64,000 bases of DNA from Lingula anatina (Eukaryota > Brachiopoda > Lingulata > Lingulida > Lingulidae), in assembly GCF_001039355.2 (NCBI RefSeq), contig NW_019775802.1, positions 184,001 through 248,000 of the forward strand, in the 5' to 3' direction. This document shows positions 31,701 to 44,383 of this stretch, piece after piece. The notes under the pieces are model-generated. The model was not told where the DNA came from, searched no databases, and was given only the letters and a program-made list of their open reading frames with translations. The stretch's first letter is position 1; the number at the start of each line of letters is the position of its first letter. The position numbers were made by a program, and so were the translations under genes.

Positions 31701-34700
31701 TTCTTAGGTACAAAGTGAATGATGTAATCTGTTGTCGATGATTCTTATCCGTTTCAATGTTTTGTTTTTAGTGGTGACCATGAAGAATCGTTATGTCAGC
31801 CCACCTTACAAAAGCTAGTCCCAGTTTTGATTGCCTTATCACAGGACCACGCAGGAAATGCACAGGTATGGGGTTTACAAAAAAATGAAAAATGAAGGTG
31901 ATTTTTTTTTTGTTAGACTGTTAACAAACATTTCTTTCAGATACAAAATAGCCATCAACTCATCATATTAAAACATTTCATTCTACAGATAATAGTTGAT
32001 AACAATGTATTTGTTTTAGTAGTTATTAACATGTCTCATGGGTTAAACCAGTTTCATTTAAGATGAATGCATCAAATCCCACACAATGTGCATGCTGTTG
32101 CAGGTAATAACCCCACTTTTACGTTGCTTGGGAAATATATGTAGTGGCCCAGACACCTTCAGCTTGGCTGTGTGTCATTATGAGGGTTTCTTCACTGCAC
32201 TACTAACATACCTGAAATCACAGCATAGGCACATCAGGAAAGAGAGCTTGTGGTTGTTATCAAACATTACAGGTGAGGAGGAGTGGCTTTTAGTTTTATC
32301 TACATGGAACCAGTAAGGCTGGTATTCATTGTATCTGGGTGTTTGTTTTCATTTTTGTTAGCAATCTGGATCAAAAAATTGTATTTTCTCATTCCTAATG
32401 TTAACATAATTTACATTTTTTGTACTAAAAGCATTAACTGCCATTGAGCCTCTTTTTCTTGTTGGTATTTTCATTTAGCAATATTTTTTTGTTCCCCTTT
32501 GTTTCGCTTGGTAAAAAAACATTTTATTGTCTTTGTAGGTACAAGAAGTGTATGCCTTGAAGTAATGAATCATGGGTTACTCAGCCAGTTGGTTTTTCTT
32601 CTATTGGATTCTTTTGATATTAGGAAAGAGGTAATATGAAAAGTCTGATGCTGATAGTGCAGAAAAATTTAATGTAAACATTCAAATAAGAGGTTTGCAA
32701 GTAATGTGTTTGGCATTTACGTCTGGAGTTTTAGTCTTGGTAATTTTGACAAGATATGCAAGGAAGGCTATTTATACACTTTCAAAATAGAGAAATAGTT
32801 TCTTCATTTTCTCTTTAGGCTGCTTTCTGTGTGTGCAATATAAGTTGTCAAGGAGCAGAGTTTTGCCAGGCATTGGTGAACCAAGGGTGTCTACCAGGGA
32901 TGCTTAGTTTACTGAAAGTGTCAGATCTTGAAGCGGTCAACTTGGCTCTAGGATTTAGTGAAATGGTACTGCGTTTACTACCAAAGGTGTGTGCTTTTTA
33001 ATTTCCAATTACATACAGTTACAATTTATATAACAGTTAGGATGAATGAAGGGGTCTAAGGAATCTAAAACCTCAAAAGTTCAAGAGTAGAGGTCTTATA
33101 TACTATAATGCCTGGGCCAAATGTAAGCATTCACTGATCTGTAATTACTAAATGTGTATCTAACTACTAGGAAAACAGTGTTTTTACTTTGTTTTGAAGT
33201 ATTAGTTGAAGAAACATATAATTTTGAGACATTTCCTTGTTGTTTATTCAGGGTAAAGAGATGTTTGAAGAAAACAATGGATTGTCAGGACTGGAAAGTT
33301 TAGAATATCACAATAACTCTGAGATCAGAGAACACACCAATGACTTGTTGGAGAAGCATTTTTATGGAGATAACCATGAAGAATCGGAATATGGTCAGGT
33401 GGGCAGTTTGACTACTAAATATTATAATAATAATGTTTATACTATACCACTAGCCTATATTACATAACAATAACAGGAGTCAAATTTATGCCTTCTGTAT
33501 ATCCCTTAGTTTGAAGCACTCACACATATACACATACATTGACAAGTTTGTTAATCGAGTTGCATGTTCAGATATCATGAACCTCTTAAAAGTTGAATAT
33601 GTTTGCCTGAATGCTGGAGATATATTTGGCTCTGTAGACACACAAGCACGGAATGGTACTCCTCCTCTATGTATGCTTCTTTTTAAGCATTGCAGCAATA
33701 ATCACAGTGTCTTAATTCAAGATCTATATTTTGATGTCTACCCTCTTGATTTTCAAATCATGGCATGATGTTCTGAGCCGTGATAAGGCATTTCTGGTCT
33801 TCCACTATGTAATCATAGTAAAGTAGCGCTCCACATTTAACAGTTTTTCACTTATTGTGGCTATTCAGCTAATTATTGCCCTTCTCATCAGCTGACCACT
33901 GTTGAAACGCAGTGTCCTTCAACCACTAAGTAAACTCGCTTAAAAGTGTTCAACATTTCCTATCTCTTGTGACAACCATAACACACCTTACTGGTCCATG
34001 TCATTCTACTAGACAGCTCTAGATTATATAACATCTGGTAATATTGCCTCAAGTACCCATCTGGTCCCATACATTATAATTTTAACCAGTATTTAATGCT
34101 ATGTGTGCACCAACAGAGGTAGTCTTCCACACTCTCCTATGGCTGTTGCATTTGATGCAGAACTTGGTAAACCTAAGAAATATAAAATTTGATTTGCACT
34201 TTCTCAACCACCTCAACATAATTGGTTCCCCATATCTCTGCACCATATAACAAAATGGGAAAAAACATGCTATCAAAGATTTGAAAGGCTACATTATATG
34301 CTAATCTCCCACATTTTTTCTCAAAACATCTAAGCATTGTGATTGCTCGTGGAGCCTTAGTCGCATTATTTAGTAGAGTAAATTACCAATTAATACATGT
34401 TGATACCAGTACCCAAGATGCTTATAATATGATACAGCCTCAAGTTTTTTTCTCTTTTAGTAAAACTCTACATACTTATGTAGAGGTCTTCCATTCTTAC
34501 ACACCATGACTTCTGTTTTATTTGTACTGACCTGCATATGCTATTTGTCAAAGAACTCGCTCAACACGTTCAGATGCTTCTGCAGATGTATAACAGTATC
34601 AGAAATATTTACAATGCCGAGTTTGACTATTACATTTCTGTGCGTTCTGTTGTAACATCAGAGTTGTGTTTAATCTCAATTTGTTTTCATGTTCTATAAC

Positions 34701-34833
34701 ATGCCTGACTTTTGCACAGGTTTTTCAGCTAGTGAACCTGAACCTATTTAGTCACATTTTTTTAAAGTCTGTTATTTCTTTTATTTTCCAGGATGGATTT
34801 CACCATGAAGGCATTGTTCCTCATACTGTGTGA
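28774..34833 (+). CDS. TMCO6: TMCO6-like armadillo-repeat protein, complete
   Basis: TMCO6 is an importin-alpha-like armadillo protein; its exact role is poorly known. Thirteen exons: 28774-28852, 29244-29335, 29756-29868, 30126-30309, 30872-30976, 31160-31236, 31433-31546, 31772-31865, 32104-32272, 32539-32630, 32819-32986, 33252-33398 and 34792-34833. They give 491 residues (human: 493). A basic N-terminus (DRRRQEDIELRKSRKAKAL) resembles an importin-beta-binding segment. From about residue 95, ARM repeats recur: AAWCVTNIAAG, CAWAVGNMAGD, SAFALSNMVRWA, AAWVLTYLVAF, LLRCLGNICSG, SLWLLSNITG and AAFCVCNISC. The tail is acidic. The start is the first ATG of the frame that joins exon 2 in phase. 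The last intron holds a dead LINE. Importin alpha is the nearest alternative; protein length and the N-terminus favour TMCO6. Confidence 0.85.
30708..30750. repeat. (AAT)n/(ATT)n microsatellite, self-complementary
   Basis: About eight AAT units run directly into about five ATT units in TMCO6 intron 4, so the array can fold on itself. This is a simple repeat with no other content. Confidence 0.9.
33770..34740 (-). mobile_element. Decayed LINE reverse-transcriptase tail in TMCO6 intron 12
   Basis: Read on the minus strand, several frames give pieces of the C-terminal end of a non-LTR reverse transcriptase: TNKTEVMVCKNGRPLHKY, a short GTG loop, then FPILLYGAEIWG-like and VEVVEKVQIKF segments. 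Stops and frame shifts separate them, so it is long dead. The PILLYG-EIWG region is at about 34210-34265. Boundaries are approximate, and the clade (CR1/RTE-like) is a guess. Confidence 0.65.
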
Positions 34834-36736
34834 CTTTGGACAATCAGTTGAAGCAAAAGCCTAAAATACTCGTTCTTAGATGTTTTCTCTTTGTGACATT
34901 AACATATTTATTATCTGTGTACTCAATTTAAAAGTTTGGTGGCCATGTTGTAAAAGGTCAAAGTATCAGACAGTTTGAAACCTGAGATATGTTTTTTGGG
35001 GTTTGTAGAAAAAAAAATTTGTTTGGGGGGGGGGGGTTGGGCAACATTTGATTGCATGTAAGAGAGAAATTATGATAACCTTACAAGTTTAGGCATTTTT
35101 TCTATCATGTTAAAGAAAAAAGCTAATAGCCAGACGAAATTCCACAATGCAAATGTCAAGGTATAATAGATTTTTACTCTTTTTCTGTTTTGTCCTCATG
35201 TTAGACACTTACATTTATAATAGAAAACTTATGTTATATACAGAGTACATTTTCTATGTGTAACATTTTGCATAATTTTTATCTCATTTTTACCAAGAAA
35301 TGCATGTATTTTTGTAGTCTCAGTAAAACACAAAAAAGTTTGTAGTCTTTTATTTCCAATATCACCGAATTGCACTTTGCACCAACCAGTTTGAGCAGAC
35401 CTTAATTACACCATTACATAAAAATGGAAAGAATGTTTCCTAAACAACTATACATTTCATCAGTCTTATTATTAAATTGTCCTCACTAGAAGTACATTCT
35501 TCTCAATGACTTTAAAAAATTGCATCATTACAGTAACCATTATCAAGTCCCTTTTGTAACTCGGTAATCAACTAAATAAAATTTTTCTTCAGATATTATT
35601 TATGCGTGTCCTGCCATCCCTTCGTAATACCATTGTATGCACTTGCATGTTATGATGGCCAAAAACATCTCAATGAAGTGTGTTCAATCTTAAGAGACAA
35701 AGAGCCCAGATAGTAATAAATGATTTATACAAATTGGCAACCTTCAAAATATGGTATTATAGCCTTATTGTTGTCTGTGAAGTCAAGCTCCTGTGCAAAA
35801 CTAAACCCCCACTTGATCTTTCACAGTGCTTAGACAAAGGCTGGCAACTACTCCAGTTGGAGATTGAATTCCTTTGTGGTGTCCATATTTCATTTGTTGG
35901 TCTGTTTCTGTATGTAATGATCGCACCAAATCCACTACAGCTGGCTTCTATTTACAAAGTTAATGTTCAACAGGAGCTTCCCAGTGTAAAGCAAACTTTC
36001 AAATCAGTGAGCTCAAACCAACAAAATAATTTTATCATTTTGTTAACGAGATTAAAATAATTATCATTACCTGATAAATAAAATAGATAAAAATCATGTG
36101 AAATAAGCAATGGTAAGGGTTTTAATGAATATAAGCTCTTAAATAAATAGTTGAATTGGCAGCTGTACACAATGAATAAGGCACTTTTACTAGCCTCAAA
36201 AATTCTAATTCCAACAAATTATGTACATTGGCATAACAATCAAAATTCCCAACTATATCATATGATTGTATATTTTGTGCTGTGACTTAGAATCCAGACT
36301 TGTTCACTTAAATATCTTCTGGTAATGACTTCATTACTGTTAGAAGCAGTTGCAAAGAAATATGAAAAAGAAAGTTTTTCCAGGTTTTGAAAAGCACCAT
36401 TATTATACTAAAATATTTTTCTGTTAGAGGAAAGTTTTAAAAATGGTCTGTTTCATTAAAGATCAAAATTTTAGGTCTTATTTGACCTTACTAATTCTGT
36501 AGCAGTCTAATAAAAATAAATGCTTGTTTCATACCAAGAAAGAAATTGAAACTGTTTTGGACCAGAAGGTACTTCATTAGTCCTGAACAATTGCAGATTT
36601 ATTCCAAAGTGAGACTAACTTTTTGGGCTGAAATCCCTTTCTAAAACCAGTCTTGAGCCAAAGTGTTTCTCCAAGACCTTTCCACAGCAAAGTAGCACTT
36701 TTGTTCACAACCCACATACTCTACTATTTATCTAAA
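34834..36736. terminator. Convergent 3' untranslated region of TMCO6 (+) and Slingshot (-)
   Basis: The two genes end tail to tail 1.9 kb apart. A plus-strand AATAAA at 35575-35580 could end TMCO6; a minus-strand AATAAA (complement of 35349-35354) could end Slingshot. If both are used, the transcripts overlap by about 200 bases. A 126-residue open frame at 35680-36060 has no family features and is probably chance. Confidence 0.5.
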
Positions 36737-39700
36737 TCACATTGTACTATAAAAGGGATTATTTCTAATATTCTGTTGTTCAGCAAGCTTGGTCAGTGGA
36801 TGTGATCGTCCCTGTAATTTTCTGTCTTTTTTCCATGGACATTGAGCAAAGTCTTCAGAATTTTTCAAGGCACTTGCAAGTTGTGGTGCACCAGCTGTGG
36901 GCGTCAAGGAAAGTTCGTGTGTATAGCTATCATCAGAGCAAGATTTTGGCCTCTGCTTTACTGATGATACGACACCAGCAGCTTTCTTATAAGGTATTGC
37001 AGATGCCAGACTGGCAGGTCTTGATGATCTGGATCTTGACCCAGATGGCCTCTGACTATCTACGAGGTCAGATTGACCAGTGGTCTGCTGCACTGCAGCT
37101 ACACTTTCTTTTTCTGACTGCAATTTAGCTTGATCCTTACTCTTGGGCACAACAGATTTCATCATTTCAACTTGACCACCACTTGATGACAGTTTTTCCT
37201 TGTCATGGAGCACCCCGGAAAAAGAAGATTCAGAAATGGTTGGAGTCTGCACATCAAATTTTCCCACCAAGTTCTTCACTGTTACTGGCGTGGCAGAAGC
37301 AACACCTTCCTTTGTCCCCTGACTGTCATCTTCATCCTTTGCACCTAGAAGCACCATCTGTTTTTTGCCACCTACTGAAGTTCTAGAAAACTCCTTCCCA
37401 GATACTCCACCACTGGATGAGGGCTGATCACAGGATGCATCTAAAGAGGCTGGACTAGCTTTGGCAGCCTCTCCCACTGGCCCTACACTGGAGCAACCTC
37501 TCTCACCATCTAAAGACCTTTTCAGGGATTTTACTGGATGCAAGTCTTTCTTGTATATACCCCACTTAAGTTCTATATTCCTGGTGACCTTTTTGACTTT
37601 GTTCTGTGGTTCTTCTGGTGGACTTTCGCTCAAATGTTTCCCAATGGCTCTGATAAGACCTAATGTCTCCTTGTTCATTTTATATCTATTGTTCATCTCA
37701 CCAATGCTATCTGCTCTAGCAAGTCCTGAAGAACCATGGCTTGTAGCGACTTTAGAGATGTTTTCGAGAGCTTCTTTGTGTTGTTTTACAGTTCCCACAG
37801 CCCAGGGGATGTCATCTTCTAACTCCTTATAAGCTGGGAGTGCAACTTCATCAGCAGTGGTGGATGTTTTCTGCTGGTCGTCTAGGGCAGCTCCACCATA
37901 TTTCTTTTCTATTTCTTCTGTTTGCTTTTTTACACTTCCCACCAATGCCCTTTGGTTATCTTTTGAGACGTCTTCAGTAGTTTCTGTCAGCACTGAAGGA
38001 ACAGGTGTTACCCTCTGAGAAGTTTCTGATGACAGAGATTCATAATCTGAAAAACACAGGAAGATAATTTTCTCAAGTTTCGACAATTAGACAGCAAAAG
38101 TGAAACTAGATTTCAAAGCTGGCAATTATTCACACACCAATCAGCAAAAGAATTTTTTGTGAAAATAATCTGATTGTGCTGTGGAATGTGTACTTCACAT
38201 GGATCTTTGTATTCATTGCCATTATTCAGTAGCACTAGGGATGTGAACTTACCCGTGGTTTGTTTTTTCACCAATCCAGGCGCAAGTGGAACCTCTTCCT
38301 GTCCTATTTTGAAAACAGGCAAACTGGTCTCATCTCTCACACCACTACCCTGAGCTATTGGTGTGGCATCTGAAGTAGCACTATCTAGGTTACTTGTATT
38401 GGTACTTTGTAGAGGGAAATTGCATTTTCTCTGTCCTTTCTTTGCTTCTTGAGGTGTCAATATTGGAGAATAGGTCTTCTTCCCCTTGTCTAAGGTGACT
38501 TTAGGTGTCACTCTCTGCACTCTCAAGCTGGAGGACCTTTGCACTCCCTTTCCCGGTGTCCTTAAAAAGTCTGCAGACAGGCCTGGCTTCCCAGATGCCA
38601 AAGACAGGGCTGTTACATTATAAGATAAACTCCTGGAAGTAAACAATTACACAGGTAATAAGAACTCCAATATAGAAGTTACTCCATTTAAATTTTCTAT
38701 GAACTAATACATATTACAAAAAAAGAGGTCATTTTATCTTGAGTATTTTTATTCAGAATCTGCTGCAATAATTAGGATCAATGCCCTCTACATCATTTGC
38801 CATATCTCACCCGTATTTCTCTTCAATTTCTTGTGTAGTTTTCTTTACCAATCCAGGGGTCAGGGCAATCTCCTCCTCTTCATAGACACTCCCAGGAGCA
38901 TCTTGTTGTTGCAGGGAAGCCTCAGGTGTATAAGCACTGTCTGTGGCTGGAGCACCCTTCATGCCAATCACAGCATTTCTGTCCACTAACGTTTCCTTGC
39001 AAGCTGGTTCATCCAAATCCATTTCTCTTTCAGAAGCATTCTTTTTGTCTACTGCTTTTTCAGAGTTTGCTAATAAATTGTTTGAAAATTCAGGCTCATC
39101 TATCACAATGTTGATTTTCACAAGTTTCTCTTTGCTGCCAGATAATGAACTGTGCATGCTATTACTGCCACTGTCTGAGCTGACACTAGAATGTCGAACA
39201 GAACTTTCTTCAATCACCTGGCGGTGTTTTTTCACTGCACCTGGATTCCATGGTATTTGTTCTTTTTCATAATGGTATAAGGCCCCAACATCTGGGTTTG
39301 CATTAACAGTATCACTGTCCTTGATTTTCACATTTTCTTTACTGTCAGCATTTCCAGGCATTTCTTCTTCACTGTCACTGCTCAAATCTGACTTATCAGA
39401 GACAGCATCAGCAGGAGTAACGTCACTGTCTGTAATTGAAACAGACACAGAGCTCACTTCATCTGTGTCTTCACATGTTTTTTTGTCATAAGACTCGGTC
39501 TGAAATGTTGGCCTTTCGGTTTCTTCAGCTTCTGGTGTCTCAGGTGCTGATTTGATCCAGCTGTTGTCGGGCCTAACACCAGAAAACCGTGATGGCCTTG
39601 AGGCCAAGGACAGCTGAAGCGGCCTCTTCAGACGCCGCCTCAACTCCTCCAAGTTGGGCAAACTTTTCACTCGTTTTACAGGAGTCTGTGGCTGGCACTT

Positions 39701-42700
39701 GGACTGAGGAGCCAAACTGCGATGTTTATCTTCTGGAATTTCTCCTAACATCTTTCTATGAGGTTTCTGCTTAGTTTGTTGAAAGGAAGGTATGGATGTG
39801 GCATGGAGAGAGGCAACTTGATACAAGCCAGTAGCACCTTTTTCTGAGACATCAGAATCACTACACAGTGAACTGTCATCTGTTTCTTTATCTGACAAAG
39901 ACTCAGAACTACTTTCGCTATCACTGGAATCTTGGTCATCATCAGAGATAGAGTGAGATTGAGAGGCACCTTGTGACACAGATTTCTTTGTCTGAGATGC
40001 AGCACTCATTTCAAAAGAATTCGATCCACTTGGACCTGCTGCAGTTGGAGATGGTTCATCAGGGAAGACTTCATCCATAGAGTCTGCACTTCGGGAACTA
40101 AGTTCAACATCCATCTCAAATTTAGCTAAGTTCATTCTATCTAGGTCTTTGGCCTCTAGGGCTTCTGGATGTTGTTGGTCTGAAATATGTCAAAAAGCTG
40201 AGATGTAAAGTATGAAACACTATTACTATAATTCAGAATGTCAACTTTAACCAGATGTTGTCAATAATATGAATCAAGCTCTAAAAAGACCCTCTAAAAA
40301 AAGACCCTCTAACCTTGCTGTCTGTGACATTTAAAAATGTGAGGTTAAGCTTTTTTTTTTTGTAGTGTAAGTAAAATAAAATCAACATCTTACAGAAATT
40401 TTGTGAAAATGTTGTGGATGACACATGTTGGGCAATGTGAAGTACTATACATAGAACAAAGGAATAATTCCTAACTTGCATATAACTGCACATTCTTCAC
40501 TTAAGAAACTTCTCCATGGTAGATACATATCTACACCAAATGCTTGACATGACAATAGCTCCCCTCAACTTTATCATAGAATCATCCATCCCTGAGGACA
40601 AACCTACCCGAAGCTGCACTAAATAGACCCACCCACATCTCTTGTGATGGGTCTATCAATGCCCAAAGTATTCACCTTCTCACACAAATGGTCTAAAGAT
40701 TGTGCAAACCCATGGCCACAGAAAAAAAGTGTCAAAAAAAGTGCAGGGATATTCATCAGATTTGTGCCATGTTGGTTCAAATACACAGTGTACATATATA
40801 TATTAAAACTCTGATGCAGGCTCTAGCTATTCAGATGAACGACGAAGAGAAATCAGCCTAACATGCACGTTCCGCAGAACTGCTACACAAACACCACAAC
40901 CAACAGTAGACAAGATGACAAAATTTTAAGTTCAACTATCTACTAATCACTACATGAACTGGTTGAGAATTTTGGTATCAAATTCAGCTGCTCATTCCTC
41001 GTTGTGCATACTTCATACTTCATGCAGGAGATCACATACAAGACCAATGTCTGTGTTTATGCATTCAAGAAGAGAAGATGCAACAGATTCTTATAAGGGG
41101 AAAAAAAGGTAATCATCTGACACGAAAATGCCTAAAAAAAAAAAGAAAATAATTGCACTAGCTAGTAATAAAATATGAATGGCCATGCCAAACGGGTAGT
41201 CATTCAAATTCTTATCTACCTGCAGTTACAAACATTTTCCAGCATGTCTACACTGTGTAAACAGAAACACTGTAGAGGTGAAAGGCACAACCTGTGACAT
41301 GCACAACTTGAGTGCAACAAGTACCACATTTACCCAATTCAAACTACCCTAAACTTTTCCTTTTCCTCTGTCTCACTTTTCGATGAGTATGCACAACGGA
41401 GGTATAAGTCATTTTGTCATCTAAAACAGACGACAAGTAAAATAAACATGATATGACAGTTGACTAAACATTTAAAAGAAGAAGACCAGCATAACTGTAG
41501 GTATATCAGTATTTCCACTATAATATTTGTCATGTTGTAGCTTCCCAGAATCTAACACCCACTGTAACCTATCCCAGTGCTAAAAGTAAGTTCACTGGAC
41601 ACTGGGTCAGTAGATCTCAAGAGTTACTGGTCTCATTTGATATCTACCAGCCTAAAATTCTGAATATTGACTTAACTTTTGTGTACAGCTATTTGGGAAA
41701 GATAAAGATAGAAACTAATATCCTGTACATGTGCACGACTAAATGCACTATTTTAATGTGGTTCATCAGCATTGGACTAAGGTCATTCTTTTGACCCAGC
41801 TAGAGAATAACTGGGCCAAGACCAGCACTTATTTCTAGCACTGCCATCTATTTTCATGCAAGTGTACATATTTTGTCATCTAAGCACCATGTTAAAGTGA
41901 GGGGAAGTAAAACATACTTAATTTTTGTGACTAACAGCTGTATGCAGAGAGGTCTTTAACAAATCTTCCCTTTTCTGAACACATACTTTTCTAAATACTT
42001 ACCTCTGAGAATACATGATGCCTTTTTTTCTTCATGGGACTGAGACCTAGGATGCAGTGCAGGTACCTGCAAATAAGGGCTTTCTGCACCAGGTAATTCA
42101 AGCTCTTCTTCCTCCTCCTCATCTTCTTCTTCTTCTTCTTCCTCTTCCCGTCGAAGTACAGATAGATTGTTAAGGTTGTTTTCAGACTTTGACCTCCATA
42201 AGGAATTGTGCCTTTGTTTGCTGAAGGTGCATGAGTCAAAGATGGTAAACAGATACAAGTAAGACTTAGGTGTCATAAAGTAAATTATATGTATTCTAAC
42301 CAGAAATAAGATATTTTAACTCTTAAAAGAGAAAAATTCAGTGTTATAATATAGGAAGGATATAATGATCTTCACATACTCATACATGCTTTCACATATT
42401 AGGAGTGAACAGTGAAGTTTTGTCATAGTCTTTCTTTTCCTTTATCATATTCGCTAAAAAGAATTTTTCCAAAAGAAAATGATAGGACCTCTGCCTCTTG
42501 CTCACCTTGCATCAAGTATACCCTGGTAGATCTCTAACTGGTGTAAGAAGCCAGAATTGGGATTTGCAATGCTACGCTTCTTCTGGACATACTTCAGTGC
42601 CTCTTCCAAAGACCAGCCATACTCTTTCATAGCAAATGCTATTACCTGCAGAAAAATTGGTACTAAAATCAGATTATTAAAATAATCAAAACCTTGATTT

Positions 42701-43855
42701 TGAACTGTAAAAAATATGCAACTAATGCAATGAAGCTATCAAGTATTTACAGATAAAAAGTTATTCCCATTGATCCATTTAAACATATACAGGCAAACTC
42801 CAGTGAACACTGATAATATGATCCCACTTTATCTACAGTCATAAACAATGTCTATATACCTTCTTCAACACTTTGACTAGTATTTTACACGAGTTGTCAA
42901 TCTAAACAACAAGTACAGAAAAAGCTCTTTAATTCACATATCAAATTAAAAATACTGCAACCACAATTAAGAAACAAATTGGGAAAGGCTACTTCCAGTA
43001 ACCTAAAATGAAATAAGATATTTATACAAATCTGAGGTATAACAAACCCTTACACAGCCTGATATACTTGAAAAAAGAAAACAATTGTTTTCATTTCTGG
43101 GTCATTTCAAAAAAATTTCCTGACAATTATAATAGAAATCCCAATTTCCTCAATATTTGGGTTGGTCATGCTTGTTCAACAATCAATCAATTTCGGCTGA
43201 CTTGACCACCACATATATGACAATCTAAAGACATAGATATCAATTAATTCTTCATTTGCTTTTCACTTACAGTGGAAGATGATCTACTGATCCCCATTCT
43301 GCAGTGAACAAGACACTTGGAACCTGAATTCCTGCATAAAAAAGAAAATGGTATTATTTCTACAATTTTAACATCACCTTCTATTGAATCAGTACTTTAA
43401 AATCCTAATCATAATGAAGCCTCAGAATTTTGTTGCAATGATTTTGACATCCACACTGAAAATTTACCAGGAAAATCAATCTTAATTTTGCTTATATTTG
43501 TCTTTCTGTAAAAATGTCTGAGAGGGCAATAATCAACCAATATTTGGAATTTCAATTATTGTTATTTAAATTGATATCAGCCTAATTGTGTTCTTACTTG
43601 GCTTTGGAAATAAACTTGTAAGTTTTCTCCCAGTATCTGAGCAAATCACTTTCCTCTACATCAAACACACGAATGTTGTAGTATTCAAATACACCAGGAA
43701 AGAAGTTGTCAATCTCTCTTGAGATGTTTAGAATAAAACCAACCCTGAAAAGGAAAACCAAATATGAATGTGCTAAAACGAACAGGCAATGATTCTATTC
43801 TAAATTGTTGGAAAAATAAATTGTCAGTGTGAGAAGTAAACAAAGCAATAGAAAA

Positions 43856-43943
<88 letters not shown>

Positions 43944-44327
43944 ACACACCCATTTTTCTTCAATTCCTCTAAATTGGAAGCATTCCATTCTGAGCCCAGG
44001 TAAAGGTAGTCAAAAATCTTTGATGGAGCATCCAGCTGTCCCATGATTATAAGGCACTGCTCATCAATATAGCCACGGTAATCTTTCAAATTCTGTTTCA
44101 GCTTTTCTTCCAATTGCAACCGCAGCTGGAAATATTCAAAAATAGCAAATATTCCCTCTGTTTAGCACAACCATTTTTTGTTACCAACAATACCACACTC
44201 AAAAAAGCCATCAATACTTCATAATATTTAANNNNNNNNNNNNNNNNNNNNNNNNNNNNNNNNNNNNNNNNNNNNNNNNNNNNNNNNNNNNNNNNNNNNN
44301 NNNNNNNNNNNNNNNNNNNNNNNNNNN

Positions 44328-44383
<56 letters not shown>

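Noticed and set aside
35680-36060. 126-residue plus-strand open frame
   Set aside because: It lies between convergent genes, has no recognisable domain and an AT-driven amino-acid composition, and overlaps the likely Slingshot 3' untranslated region.
42105-42150. Acidic run of Glu/Asp codons in Slingshot exon 14 considered as a microsatellite error
   Set aside because: It stays in frame, is interrupted by Asp codons and lies between conserved exon borders, so it is kept as real coding sequence, although its length may vary between alleles.
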